Below, in pieces: positions 56,876 through 64,000 of a stretch of 64,000 bases of DNA. The stretch lies in assembly GCA_005518185.1 (NCBI GenBank), contig RKSN01000002.1:62001-126000 (forward strand). Direction: 5' to 3'. Source of the DNA: Chakrabartia godavariana. Lineage in GTDB: Bacteria; Pseudomonadota; Alphaproteobacteria; Sphingomonadales; Sphingomonadaceae. The notes under the pieces are model-generated. The model was not told the origin of the DNA and did not search any database. It saw only the letters and a program-made list of their open reading frames with translations. Each line of letters begins with the position of its first letter. The first letter of the stretch is position 1. The translations under genes and the position numbers were made by a program.

Positions 56876-57652
56876 TTACGCCCTCTGGCTCGACACGGAG
56901 ACGATTTCCCCGGTCATGTAGGAGGACAGGTCAGAGGCGAGGAACATCATGACGTTCGCGACTTCCCATACCTCGGCGGGCCGGCCAAAGGCTTCCTGAG
57001 CGGACAGCTTTTCCAGCAGTTCGTCGGTCGTCACCTTTGCAAGGAAGGCGTGCATCGCGATCGAAGGTGCGACGGCATTGATGCGCACATTATGTTCGGC
57101 TGCTTCAACCGCCGAGCAGCGCGTAAAGGCCATGACGCCTGCCTTGGCTGCGGCATAGTGCGCCTGCCCCTTCTGCGCACGCCAACCCAGCACCGAGGCG
57201 TTGTTGACGATCACGCCGGACTTGCGCGCGTACATGGAGGGCAGGAAAGCGCGGGTCATACGGAACACGCTGTTGAGCGTGACATCCAGCACGCGGCTCC
57301 ATTGGTCATCGGTCATGTCGACCACCGACACTTCGCCGCCCAGGCCCGCATTGTTGATGAGAACGTCCACATGACCAAGTTCGGCCAGCGCCGCATCGTG
57401 CAGGGCGTCGACATGCTCCTGCTGCGTCACATCGCAGACGACCGTCGCGGGACGGGCGCAGCCGACTTCCGCCGCAATGCGATCCGCCGCTTCGCCGAGA
57501 CGCCGTTCATGGAAATCACTGATGAGGACGGTCGCGCCCTCTTCCGCCGCGCGTTTGGCCGCGGAATAGCCGATGCCCGTTCCGGCGGCGGCCGTCACGA
57601 CAACGGTCTTGCCCTTGAGCAGATTGCGCGGCTCAGGATAGGTCGGCACCAT
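56876..57652 (-). CDS. ipdF: Short-chain dehydrogenase, IpdF-like
   Basis: A 258-residue classical SDR. The cofactor motif is the unusual TAAAGTGIG (about residues 20-28), with NNAGLGG, catalytic Ser in VNNASVLGW and YAAAK. The C-terminus FLASDLSSYMTGEIVSVSSQ closely matches, from memory, IpdF (Rv3559c) of Mycobacterium, a hydroxyacyl-CoA dehydrogenase of HIP catabolism. It is placed directly beside the FadE30-like gene, as in Mycobacterium, which supports the assignment. ATG 57652 overlaps the FadE30-like stop by one base. The substrate assignment is inference from similarity and synteny. Confidence 0.82.
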   Translation of the reverse strand: MVPTYPEPRNLLKGKTVVVTAAAGTGIGYSAAKRAAEEGATVLISDFHERRLGEAADRIAAEVGCARPATVVCDVTQQEHVDALHDAALAELGHVDVLINNAGLGGEVSVVDMTDDQWSRVLDVTLNSVFRMTRAFLPSMYARKSGVIVNNASVLGWRAQKGQAHYAAAKAGVMAFTRCSAVEAAEHNVRINAVAPSIAMHAFLAKVTTDELLEKLSAQEAFGRPAEVWEVANVMMFLASDLSSYMTGEIVSVSSQRA

Positions 57653-58830
57653 CAGACGTCCCCTCGCGGTTCGCGCGGCATCCCGAGGCCGCGTTCGGCG
57701 ATCAGGTTGCGCTGGATCTGGTTGGTGCCGCCATAGATGGTGTCGGCACGCGAATAGAGGAAGAGATTCGGCAGGATCGACCATTCATAGGTCTCGCTGT
57801 CCGTGATCTCGGCGCCCTGTCCCAGCACGTCCATCGCCAATTCACCCAGCGACCGGCGCCAGCTGGCCCATTGGATTTTGTAGGTGAGCGCCGCGCCATC
57901 GATCTTGGAATGATCGGTGTTCGACAGCATCCGCAGCGCGCCGTAACGCATCAGCTGAAGCCCGATTTCCGCCTTGGCAAGCCGTTGACGGATGAGCGGG
58001 TCGTTCGCCGCGCCATTGGCCTTGGCCGCCGCGATGATCTCGTTGAGTTCGTTGCGGAAGCCCATCTGCTGGCCAAGCGTGGAGACGCCACGTTCAAAGG
58101 CGAGCAGGCCCATCGCGATCTTCCAGCCTTCTCCCACCGCGCCAATCAGGCTGTCCGCCGGGCATTTGGCATCGGTGAAGAAGGTCTCGTTGAACTCGGC
58201 GTCGCCGTTGATCTGCTTGATCGGGCGGATCTCAATGCCGGGCTGGTCGATTTCCATCATCAGGAAGGTCAGACCCTTCGGACCCTTGGAGCCTTCCTCG
58301 CTGCGCGAGACAACGAAAATCCAGTCCGAGATGTGCGCAAGGCTGGTCCAGATCTTCTGGCCGTTAACGACCCATTCATTGCCTTCAAGCCGCGCCTTCG
58401 TGCGCACGCTGGCGAGATCGGACCCCGCGCCGGGTTCGGAAAAGCCCTGACAGAAGATCGTCTGGCCCGCTGCAATGCCGGGCAGGAAGCGCTTCTTCTG
58501 TTCTTCGGTGCCGAAGGCCAGAAGCGTCGGTCCCGCCAGTTCCACGCCAATGTGATTGACGCGGCCGGGTACGCCCGCACGGGCATATTCTTCCGCGAAG
58601 ATCACCTGCTGGGCGAGCGTGGCATCACGGCCACCCCAGGCCTCGGGCCAGCCGATGCAGCTCCATTTATGGGCGGCGAGCTGCTGCTCCCATTCCTTGC
58701 GCCGCTCCGCCTTTTCGGTGAGCGTGGAAATGCCTTTGATGTCCTTGAACTCGCCGGCCATCTGGCCGTTCAGCCAGTCGGCGCATTCACGACGGAAATC
58801 CTCGTCAGCGGGGGAAAACCCGAGCTTCAT
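57652..58830 (-). CDS. fadE30: Acyl-CoA dehydrogenase, FadE30-like
   Basis: A 392-residue flavin acyl-CoA dehydrogenase with FAD/CoA motifs FCQGFSEPGAGSDLA and the GQKIWTSLAH block. The blocks VNHIGVELAGPTLLAFGTEEQ and FERGVSTLGQQ resemble FadE30 (Rv3560c). The canonical catalytic-Glu motif YEGT reads YGGT near the C-terminus (DTIYGGTNQIQRN), so the base must come from elsewhere, as in other steroid FadE proteins. It introduces a double bond into a ring-C/D CoA ester. It overlaps the next dehydrogenase by 4 bp (ATGA) and is next to the IpdF-like gene. Confidence 0.88.
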   Translation of the reverse strand: MKLGFSPADEDFRRECADWLNGQMAGEFKDIKGISTLTEKAERRKEWEQQLAAHKWSCIGWPEAWGGRDATLAQQVIFAEEYARAGVPGRVNHIGVELAGPTLLAFGTEEQKKRFLPGIAAGQTIFCQGFSEPGAGSDLASVRTKARLEGNEWVVNGQKIWTSLAHISDWIFVVSRSEEGSKGPKGLTFLMMEIDQPGIEIRPIKQINGDAEFNETFFTDAKCPADSLIGAVGEGWKIAMGLLAFERGVSTLGQQMGFRNELNEIIAAAKANGAANDPLIRQRLAKAEIGLQLMRYGALRMLSNTDHSKIDGAALTYKIQWASWRRSLGELAMDVLGQGAEITDSETYEWSILPNLFLYSRADTIYGGTNQIQRNLIAERGLGMPREPRGDV

Positions 58831-59879
58831 GCCGCTTCTCCCAAAATCATGGTGGCCACCTGTTCCCGGTGCCAATTGCCATTGCCGAGCATCGACTGGA
58901 TCGCGCGCGCCCGCTTGAAGAAGAGATGCGCGTCATGCTCCCACGTAAAGCCGATGCCGCCGTGCAGCTGGATCATGTCGCCCGCGCATTTGAAGAAGGT
59001 GTCTGCCGCGAACGATTTGGCGGCGTGCAGCGCCAAGGGGGCTTCCGGCGACTGTTCGTCAACGGCACAGGCCGCCCAATAGACGGCAGACCTCGCCTGC
59101 TCGATCTCGATCATCATATCCGCGAGACGATGCTTGTACGCCTGAAACGACCCGATGGCCCGGCCGAACTGGACGCGTTCCTTGGCGTAACCGACCGTCC
59201 GGTCGAGCGCCTGTTGCGCGCCACCCAGAGCTTCGGCGGCAACGCAGATCCAGCCCGCCTCGCGCGCCGCCTGCATGGCCTTTGCGCCATCGGCCAGAGG
59301 TTCGCCCTGTGCGGCATTCAGCGCCACAGTCGCATAGGGACGGGTCTGGTCCATTGTGGTGTGCGTCTTGACCGACACGCCCGGCGCGTCGCGCGTGACA
59401 ATCCATGCGCCCATATCATTGCCCAGCACAAAGACCTGCGCTGCGTCGCCATGAGCGACAAGCTCAAACGTACCGGATAGCATGTTGCCGTCGACAGACA
59501 GCGCGTCCGTGCCCGCACAGGCCGCAATCGTGCCCGCTGCAAGCTCGGGCAGCCACTTGGCCTTCTGCGCATCGGTGCCACCCGCAGCTATCGCCTGCGA
59601 CGCCATGGCGAGACCTAGAAGCGGCAGTGCCGCGACTTGCGCGCCGGCATGTTCCGCGAGCATCGCAAACTCGACCTGACCAAGTCCGGCGCCGCCATGC
59701 GCTTCCGGCATGGCAATGCCTGCCAGGCCAAGCTCGGTGCAGAAGGACGTCCAAAGATCGCGGTCGATACCGTCCGCCGCCATCGCCTTGCGCGTGCGTT
59801 CGCTGGTCGCATTCTCGACGAAGAAGGCCTTGGCCGTCTCGCCGATCATCTGCTGTTCTTCGGTGAAGACGAATTCCAT
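58827..59879 (-). CDS. Acyl-CoA dehydrogenase, short FadE32/33-like subunit
   Basis: A 350-residue acyl-CoA dehydrogenase-fold protein, shorter than the ~385 of the classical enzymes. N-terminal FTEEQQMIGETAKAFF, middle GIAMPEAHGGAGLGQVEFAM, a weakly conserved FAD region, and C-terminal ERVQFGRAIGSFQAYKHRLADM and LHGGIGFTWEHDAHLFFKR. This pattern matches the short partners of heteromeric steroid acyl-CoA dehydrogenases. It may pair with one of the neighbouring dehydrogenases. It overlaps the FadE30-like gene by 4 bp and abuts the SDR stop (TAA then ATG, no gap). Confidence 0.85.
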   Translation of the reverse strand: MEFVFTEEQQMIGETAKAFFVENATSERTRKAMAADGIDRDLWTSFCTELGLAGIAMPEAHGGAGLGQVEFAMLAEHAGAQVAALPLLGLAMASQAIAAGGTDAQKAKWLPELAAGTIAACAGTDALSVDGNMLSGTFELVAHGDAAQVFVLGNDMGAWIVTRDAPGVSVKTHTTMDQTRPYATVALNAAQGEPLADGAKAMQAAREAGWICVAAEALGGAQQALDRTVGYAKERVQFGRAIGSFQAYKHRLADMMIEIEQARSAVYWAACAVDEQSPEAPLALHAAKSFAADTFFKCAGDMIQLHGGIGFTWEHDAHLFFKRARAIQSMLGNGNWHREQVATMILGEAA

Positions 59880-60785
59880 TTATGCGGTTCCCCAAACCTT
59901 GCGCGGTGGCACGCGATCCTGAATCAGCCTGTCGACAGCAGCGCCGACATCGGCCGGGTGCCATTGCTTCCCAGCATCGACAAACGGCCCTTCGCGCCAG
60001 CCATCCTCCAGCATGATCTTGCCGCCTTCGAGCTCGAAGACGCAGCCGGTCACATGCGCGCTTTCGCTGCTGCCCAGCCAGACGACCGTCGGTGCAATAT
60101 TCGCCGGGTCCATCACGTCAAAGGCCTGCCCCTCGGTTGCCATCTTGTCGGCAAAGGCCTGTTCGGTCATCCGCGTGCGGGCCGAGGGCGCGAGCGCGTT
60201 GGCGGTAATGCCATAGCGCCCCAGTTCCGCCGCCTGGACGAGCGTCAGCGAGGCGATGCCGCCCTTCGCAGTCGAGTAGGCCGCCTGCGCGATTGAGCCC
60301 TGGAGCCCTGCCCCCGACGAGGTGTTGATGATGCGCGCGTCAACCTTGTGGCCTTCCTTGCCACGGGCGCGCCAGTAATCGACGGCGTGGCGGGAAACGC
60401 AGAAATGGCCGCGCAGATGCACGTGCATCGTCGCATCCCATTCCTCGATCGTGGCGGACACGAACATGCGGTCGCGCACGATGCCGGCATTGTTTACGAC
60501 GACATGCAGATCGCCAAACGCCGCAACCGCCGCGTCAACGATGCGCTTGGCGGCGTCCCAATCGGTGATGTCTTCATAATTGGCGATGGCGTTGCCGCCC
60601 GCCGCCTTGATTTCGGCTACCACGCCGTCGGCCGCGCTGGTGTCACGCCCTTCGCCGCCCAGCGATGTGCCGATGTCGTTGACCACCACATTCGCACCTT
60701 CCGCCGCAAAGGCGAGCGCATAGGCCCGGCCCAGCCCGCGGGCGGCACCGGTGATGATGACCGTCCTGTTGTCGCAAATACCCAT
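59880..60785 (-). CDS. Short-chain dehydrogenase, Rv3548c/MFE-2-like
   Basis: A 301-residue SDR of the long hydroxyacyl-CoA dehydrogenase type. Cofactor motif IITGAARGLGRA, then the diagnostic VVVNDIGTSLGGEGRD insertion seen in peroxisomal multifunctional enzyme 2 and in steroid-cluster SDRs such as Rv3548c. NNAGIVRDRM, catalytic Ser in NTSSGAGLQGS and Tyr/Lys in YSTAKGG follow. It oxidises a 3-hydroxyacyl-CoA during beta-oxidation of a ring fragment or side chain. ATG 60785 overlaps the thiolase stop by one base. Confidence 0.86.
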   Translation of the reverse strand: MGICDNRTVIITGAARGLGRAYALAFAAEGANVVVNDIGTSLGGEGRDTSAADGVVAEIKAAGGNAIANYEDITDWDAAKRIVDAAVAAFGDLHVVVNNAGIVRDRMFVSATIEEWDATMHVHLRGHFCVSRHAVDYWRARGKEGHKVDARIINTSSGAGLQGSIAQAAYSTAKGGIASLTLVQAAELGRYGITANALAPSARTRMTEQAFADKMATEGQAFDVMDPANIAPTVVWLGSSESAHVTGCVFELEGGKIMLEDGWREGPFVDAGKQWHPADVGAAVDRLIQDRVPPRKVWGTA

Positions 60786-61936
60786 TAGAGCCTCTCGATG
60801 ATCGTGACGTTCGCCTGACCGCCGCCTTCGCACATGGTCTGCAGACCATAGCGACCGCCGGTGCGTTCAAGCGCATTGAGCAAAGTGGTCATCAGGCGTG
60901 CGCCCGTGGCCCCGAGCGGGTGGCCCAGCGCAATCCCGCCGCCATGAATGTTGACCTTCTCATGCGGGATGCCGAGGTCTTTCATCCATGCCATCGGCAC
61001 GGACGCAAACGCCTCGTTGCATTCGAACAGATCGATATCGTTGACTGTCATGCCCGCCTTTTTGAGCGCATATTCGGTCGCCGGAATGGGCGCGGTCAGC
61101 ATCCACACCGGATCATCGGCCCGCACCGAGATATGATGCACGCGCGCGCGCGGCTTCAGATTATGCTCCTTTACCGCCCGTTCCGACGCGACGAGGAGAG
61201 CCGCTGCGCCATCGCAGTTCTGGCTCGAAATGCCGGCGGTGATGATGCCGCCTTCCTGCACCGTGCGCAGCGCCGCCAGACCTTCCATGTTGGTCTGCGG
61301 ACGGATCGTTTCGTCCTTGTCCAGCTCGGCCATGGGCGCGACTTCGGCATCGAACCAGCCATTGTCCCACGCGGCCTGCGCGCGCTGGTGCGAGGCGACG
61401 GCAAAGGCTTCCATCTCTTCGCGCGACAGACCCCATTTGTTGGCGATCATCTCGGCCGAATTGATCTGGTTGAGCAGGCCATCGCCATAGCGCGCAATCC
61501 AGCCGGGCGAGGTATTGAACGGGTTGGAAAAGCCATAAGGCTCCCCCGCATACATGGCGGCCGAAATCGGGATCGCATTCATCGCCTGCGAGCCACCGGC
61601 AACGACCAGATCCTGCGTCCCGGACATCACGCCCTGCGCCGCGAAATGGAGCGCCTGCTGCGAAGAGCCGCACTGTCGGTCAATCGTCGTGCCCGGAACA
61701 TGCTGCGGCAGGCCCGCGACCAGCCAGACCGTGCGCCCAATATCGCCAGCCTGCGGCCCGATGGTATCGCAGCAGCCCCAGACGACATCGTCGACCAGAT
61801 TGGCGTCGATGCCCGTCCGCGCGACCAGCGCCTTGATGGGATGCGCGCCAAGATCGGCGGGATGGAGCCCGGCAAGGCTCCCCTTCTTGCGCCCAATGGG
61901 GGTGCGAACCGCGTCGATAATATAGGCTTCGGCCAT
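60785..61936 (-). CDS. fadA6: Thiolase, FadA6-like
   Basis: A 383-residue thiolase. Nucleophile Cys89 in DRQCGSSQQA, NEAFASVPMAW, catalytic His in [14 protein letters not shown] and C-terminal Cys in TMCEGGGQANVTIIE. The stretches GDIGRTVWLVAGLP, PRARVHHISVRADDPVWML and ATEYAL resemble FadA6 (Rv3556c), which cleaves late ring-C/D intermediates in Mycobacterium. It starts 8 bp after the FadE32-like gene's stop, in the same transcript. Confidence 0.88.
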   Translation of the reverse strand: MAEAYIIDAVRTPIGRKKGSLAGLHPADLGAHPIKALVARTGIDANLVDDVVWGCCDTIGPQAGDIGRTVWLVAGLPQHVPGTTIDRQCGSSQQALHFAAQGVMSGTQDLVVAGGSQAMNAIPISAAMYAGEPYGFSNPFNTSPGWIARYGDGLLNQINSAEMIANKWGLSREEMEAFAVASHQRAQAAWDNGWFDAEVAPMAELDKDETIRPQTNMEGLAALRTVQEGGIITAGISSQNCDGAAALLVASERAVKEHNLKPRARVHHISVRADDPVWMLTAPIPATEYALKKAGMTVNDIDLFECNEAFASVPMAWMKDLGIPHEKVNIHGGGIALGHPLGATGARLMTTLLNALERTGGRYGLQTMCEGGGQANVTIIERL

Positions 61937-61944
61937 GTCAGTCC

Positions 61945-62874
61945 TCAGGCGAAAGTGTGTTCAGGTCCGATGGGGAGCGTGCCGCCCAGCACCGCTTCAT
62001 CGACGCGTTTCAGATGGAATGCGCGCGTGCCCCAGGCGCCGGCGAGTGCCCAGCAGCGTTTCATCCAGAAATGGAGATCGACCTCATAGGTATAGCCCAT
62101 AGCCCCATGGACCTGGATCGCGGTCTCGGCAGTCAGCATCGCGGCATCGGTTGCGGCGACCTTGGCGTGGCTGACGTGGACAGCCGCAGAGGCGCGTTCA
62201 TCCTGCAACGCCTGTGCCGCCTGCCAGACGACCGGCTTTGCGAACTCGATCGCGACCGCGCAGCTGGCCAGCTGATGCTTGATCGCCTGAAACGCGCCGA
62301 TGGGCTGGCCGAACTGGGTGCGGATCTTCCCATATTCGACCGCCTGGTGGAGCATCGCATCGGCCAAACCGACCAACTGGGCCGCTGACATCAGGGCACC
62401 CAGATCGAGCAGATAGGGATCGGCATTGTCGTTTGCAGAAGCGAAGAGATTGCGCAGCGGGTCAACGCTCTGGAGTGGCGCACCCTCCCCATCAGCAACC
62501 CAAGGGTTGATCGCATGCGGCAGCGGCAGCGTGACGCGGCCCGCCGCGATATCAGCGAGCTGTTCGGTCTTCCCCTGCGCAAGCAGCCAGGGAACGCCCA
62601 CAAAGGCCGTGTCGACCAGCGGCTCAGCCAGACAGGCGCGGCCGCACTCTGTCGCAAGCAGAGCCGCATCAACCAGACCCATGCCAAGCCCGCCATGCGC
62701 TTCCGGCACGAGCAGACCCGTCAGGCCCATGTCGACGAGACCCTGCCAGATGGCGGGATCCCGATTGCCGTCCGCATCCAGTCGGCGCAGTATCTCCGGC
62801 CCATGCGTTCCGGCCAGATAATCGCGCACGGTTTCGGCCAGCGACAGCTGGTCTTCGGTCAAAAGCATGTCCAT
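61945..62874 (-). CDS. Acyl-CoA dehydrogenase, short FadE32/33-like subunit (second)
   Basis: A 309-residue acyl-CoA dehydrogenase-fold protein, about the size of FadE32/FadE33 of Mycobacterium (318-319). N-terminal MLLTEDQLSLAETVRDYL, GLLVPEAHGGLGMGLVDAAL, then a strongly shortened middle domain and C-terminal IRTQFGQPIGAFQAIKHQLA and VHGAMGYTYEVDLHFWMKR. The truncated beta-domain suggests it needs a partner, most likely the FadE31-like protein whose stop overlaps its start by one base (TGATG at 62874). Confidence 0.85.
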   Translation of the reverse strand: MDMLLTEDQLSLAETVRDYLAGTHGPEILRRLDADGNRDPAIWQGLVDMGLTGLLVPEAHGGLGMGLVDAALLATECGRACLAEPLVDTAFVGVPWLLAQGKTEQLADIAAGRVTLPLPHAINPWVADGEGAPLQSVDPLRNLFASANDNADPYLLDLGALMSAAQLVGLADAMLHQAVEYGKIRTQFGQPIGAFQAIKHQLASCAVAIEFAKPVVWQAAQALQDERASAAVHVSHAKVAATDAAMLTAETAIQVHGAMGYTYEVDLHFWMKRCWALAGAWGTRAFHLKRVDEAVLGGTLPIGPEHTFA

Positions 62875-64000
62875 CAGCCCGCTCCCACGCGCGGCAGGCC
62901 GAGCAGGCGTTCTGCCGTAATGTTGCGCTGGACCTCGTTCGACCCGGCATAGATCGGCCCGGACAGCGAGAAGATATAGCCTTCCAGCCACTGGTTGACC
63001 GAGCCATCGTCAAAGCGCTTGAGTTCGGCCTGCGCGCCCAGCAGCTGCATCGCCGTGCGGTGCATCGCGCGGTCGAGTTCAGACCAGAAAATCTTGTTCA
63101 GGCTGGCTTCCGCGCCAATCTTGCCGCCGGCCATGATTTTCGCGGCAACGGCATAAGTGTTGTAGGCATAGGCCTGCGCCGCCATCCACGCCTGCAACAC
63201 GGCCTCGCGGGCCGCAGGTGAGGCTTCGGCCTCATGCTTGCGATACAGTTCCACGAGCCGCTTCGCCGTCGCCTGAAAGCGCCCGGGAGAGCGGAGCATC
63301 AGGCCACGCTCAAATCCGGCGGTCGCCATCGCGACGTTCCAGCCCTCGCCTTCGCCCGCCAGACAGTTCTCGACCGGGACGCGGACTTCATCAAAGAAGA
63401 GTTCGGCAAAGCCCGTATCGCCATGCAGCTGCCGGATCGGACGCCGCGTGATGCCCGGCGTGTTCAGATCGAACAGGATGAAGGTCAGCCCCTTGTGGCG
63501 CTTGCTCTCGGGGTCGGTGCGGAACATGCCGAAACCCCAATCAGCGAACGCGGCACGGCTGGACCATGTCTTCTGCCCGGTGATGACGTAATGATCGCCG
63601 TCGCGGACCGCCTTCGAGGAGATGGCGGCCATGTCGGAGCCCGCGCCGGGTTCCGACCAGGCCTGCGCCCAGATCACCTCGCCCTTGGCCATCGGCGTCA
63701 GGAAGCGCTTCTTCTGCTCTTCGGTGCCGAACTCCATGATCGTCGGGCCCAACAGGAAGATGCCGTTCTGGTTCGCCCGGTTCGGGCCGCCGGCGCGGAA
63801 ATATTCTTCCTCGAAGATCAGCCACTCGATAAGGTCAAGCCCGCGCCCGCCATAGGCTTCGGGCCATGTAACCATGCCCCAATTGCCGCTCGCGAGCGTG
63901 CGCTCCCATTCGACATGCTGGTCATAGCCTTCGCGGCATTCCAGCGTGACGAGCGGCTCCTTCGGCACGTGCGTTTCCATCCACGCGCGGACCTCGGCGC
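62874..64000 (-). CDS. fadE31: Acyl-CoA dehydrogenase, FadE31-like (5' end beyond window)
   Basis: The frame is open to the right window edge, where it still encodes AEVRAW before METHVPKEPL, so the true start lies beyond base 64,000. About 375 residues are visible. WPEAYGGRGLDLIEWLIFEEEY, the FAD/CoA block WAQAWSEPGAGSDMAA, TWSSRAAFADWGFGMFR and RPIRQLHGDTGFAELF match FadE31-type steroid acyl-CoA dehydrogenases. The usual YEGT reads YAGS (PIYAGSNEVQRN), so the standard catalytic Glu is absent. It is probably the larger half of a heteromeric enzyme with the gene at 61945. Confidence 0.88.
   Translation of the reverse strand, partial: AEVRAWMETHVPKEPLVTLECREGYDQHVEWERTLASGNWGMVTWPEAYGGRGLDLIEWLIFEEEYFRAGGPNRANQNGIFLLGPTIMEFGTEEQKKRFLTPMAKGEVIWAQAWSEPGAGSDMAAISSKAVRDGDHYVITGQKTWSSRAAFADWGFGMFRTDPESKRHKGLTFILFDLNTPGITRRPIRQLHGDTGFAELFFDEVRVPVENCLAGEGEGWNVAMATAGFERGLMLRSPGRFQATAKRLVELYRKHEAEASPAAREAVLQAWMAAQAYAYNTYAVAAKIMAGGKIGAEASLNKIFWSELDRAMHRTAMQLLGAQAELKRFDDGSVNQWLEGYIFSLSGPIYAGSNEVQRNITAERLLGLPRVGAG

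Overview
The window looks like chromosomal DNA of an alphaproteobacterium, most likely a steroid-degrading member of the Sphingomonadales. The pointers are the high GC content, the IalB-type and SapC-type proteins, a soluble NAD-dependent formate dehydrogenase, a dispersed CTGAGCCTGTCGAAG-type repeat, and a large set of actinobacterial-style steroid ring C/D degradation genes. This is inference from protein families; there is no rRNA or marker gene. I saw no tRNA, rRNA, CRISPR array, transposase or phage integrase.

Left part (1-11.5 kb, + strand): the end of a CoA-ester lyase, two alpha/beta hydrolases, then a C1 oxidation block. The block has glutathione-dependent formaldehyde dehydrogenase, two tandem VOC-fold proteins, and a tightly overlapping formate dehydrogenase operon (fdsG-fdsB-fdsA-fdsD-fdhD). 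An FAD-dependent dehydrogenase follows, closed by a strong hairpin at 11468-11494.

Centre (11.5-43.1 kb, - strand): one of the largest bacterial genes one is likely to meet, an unbroken frame of about 28.5 kb encoding a 9490-residue two-partner-secretion exoprotein. It has a TPS domain, a beta-helical filamentous-haemagglutinin-like body, about 34 YDG-type repeats and a C-terminal Ig-like domain. Its outer-membrane transporter lies 18 bp upstream. An IalB-family periplasmic protein and a SapC-family protein follow on the same strand. This four-gene locus fills half the window and is the most unusual system here. The AT-rich leader in front of it contains a perfect 10-bp dyad and a pair of 22-bp-spaced direct repeats. 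A hairpin with a T run separates it from the preceding operon.

Right part (43.5-64 kb): an autoregulated-looking TetR / SnoaL-like / flavin reductase operon diverges from a TIM-barrel protein, an old-yellow-enzyme-type flavoprotein and a luciferase-like oxidoreductase. A LuxR regulator, a Baeyer-Villiger-type monooxygenase and an SDR come next. From 53.2 kb to the right edge there is a long, translationally coupled - strand cluster. It encodes a FadD3-like CoA ligase, a thiolase, a ketosteroid isomerase with all three catalytic residues, a MaoC hydratase and an IpdF-like SDR. It continues with FadE30-like, FadE32/33-like and FadE31-like acyl-CoA dehydrogenases, a further SDR and a FadA6-like thiolase. 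The combination closely parallels the Mycobacterium/Rhodococcus pathway for the steroid C and D rings (HIP catabolism). The missing ring-opening genes (IpdAB, EchA20, IpdC counterparts) are predicted to lie beyond base 64,000 or elsewhere.
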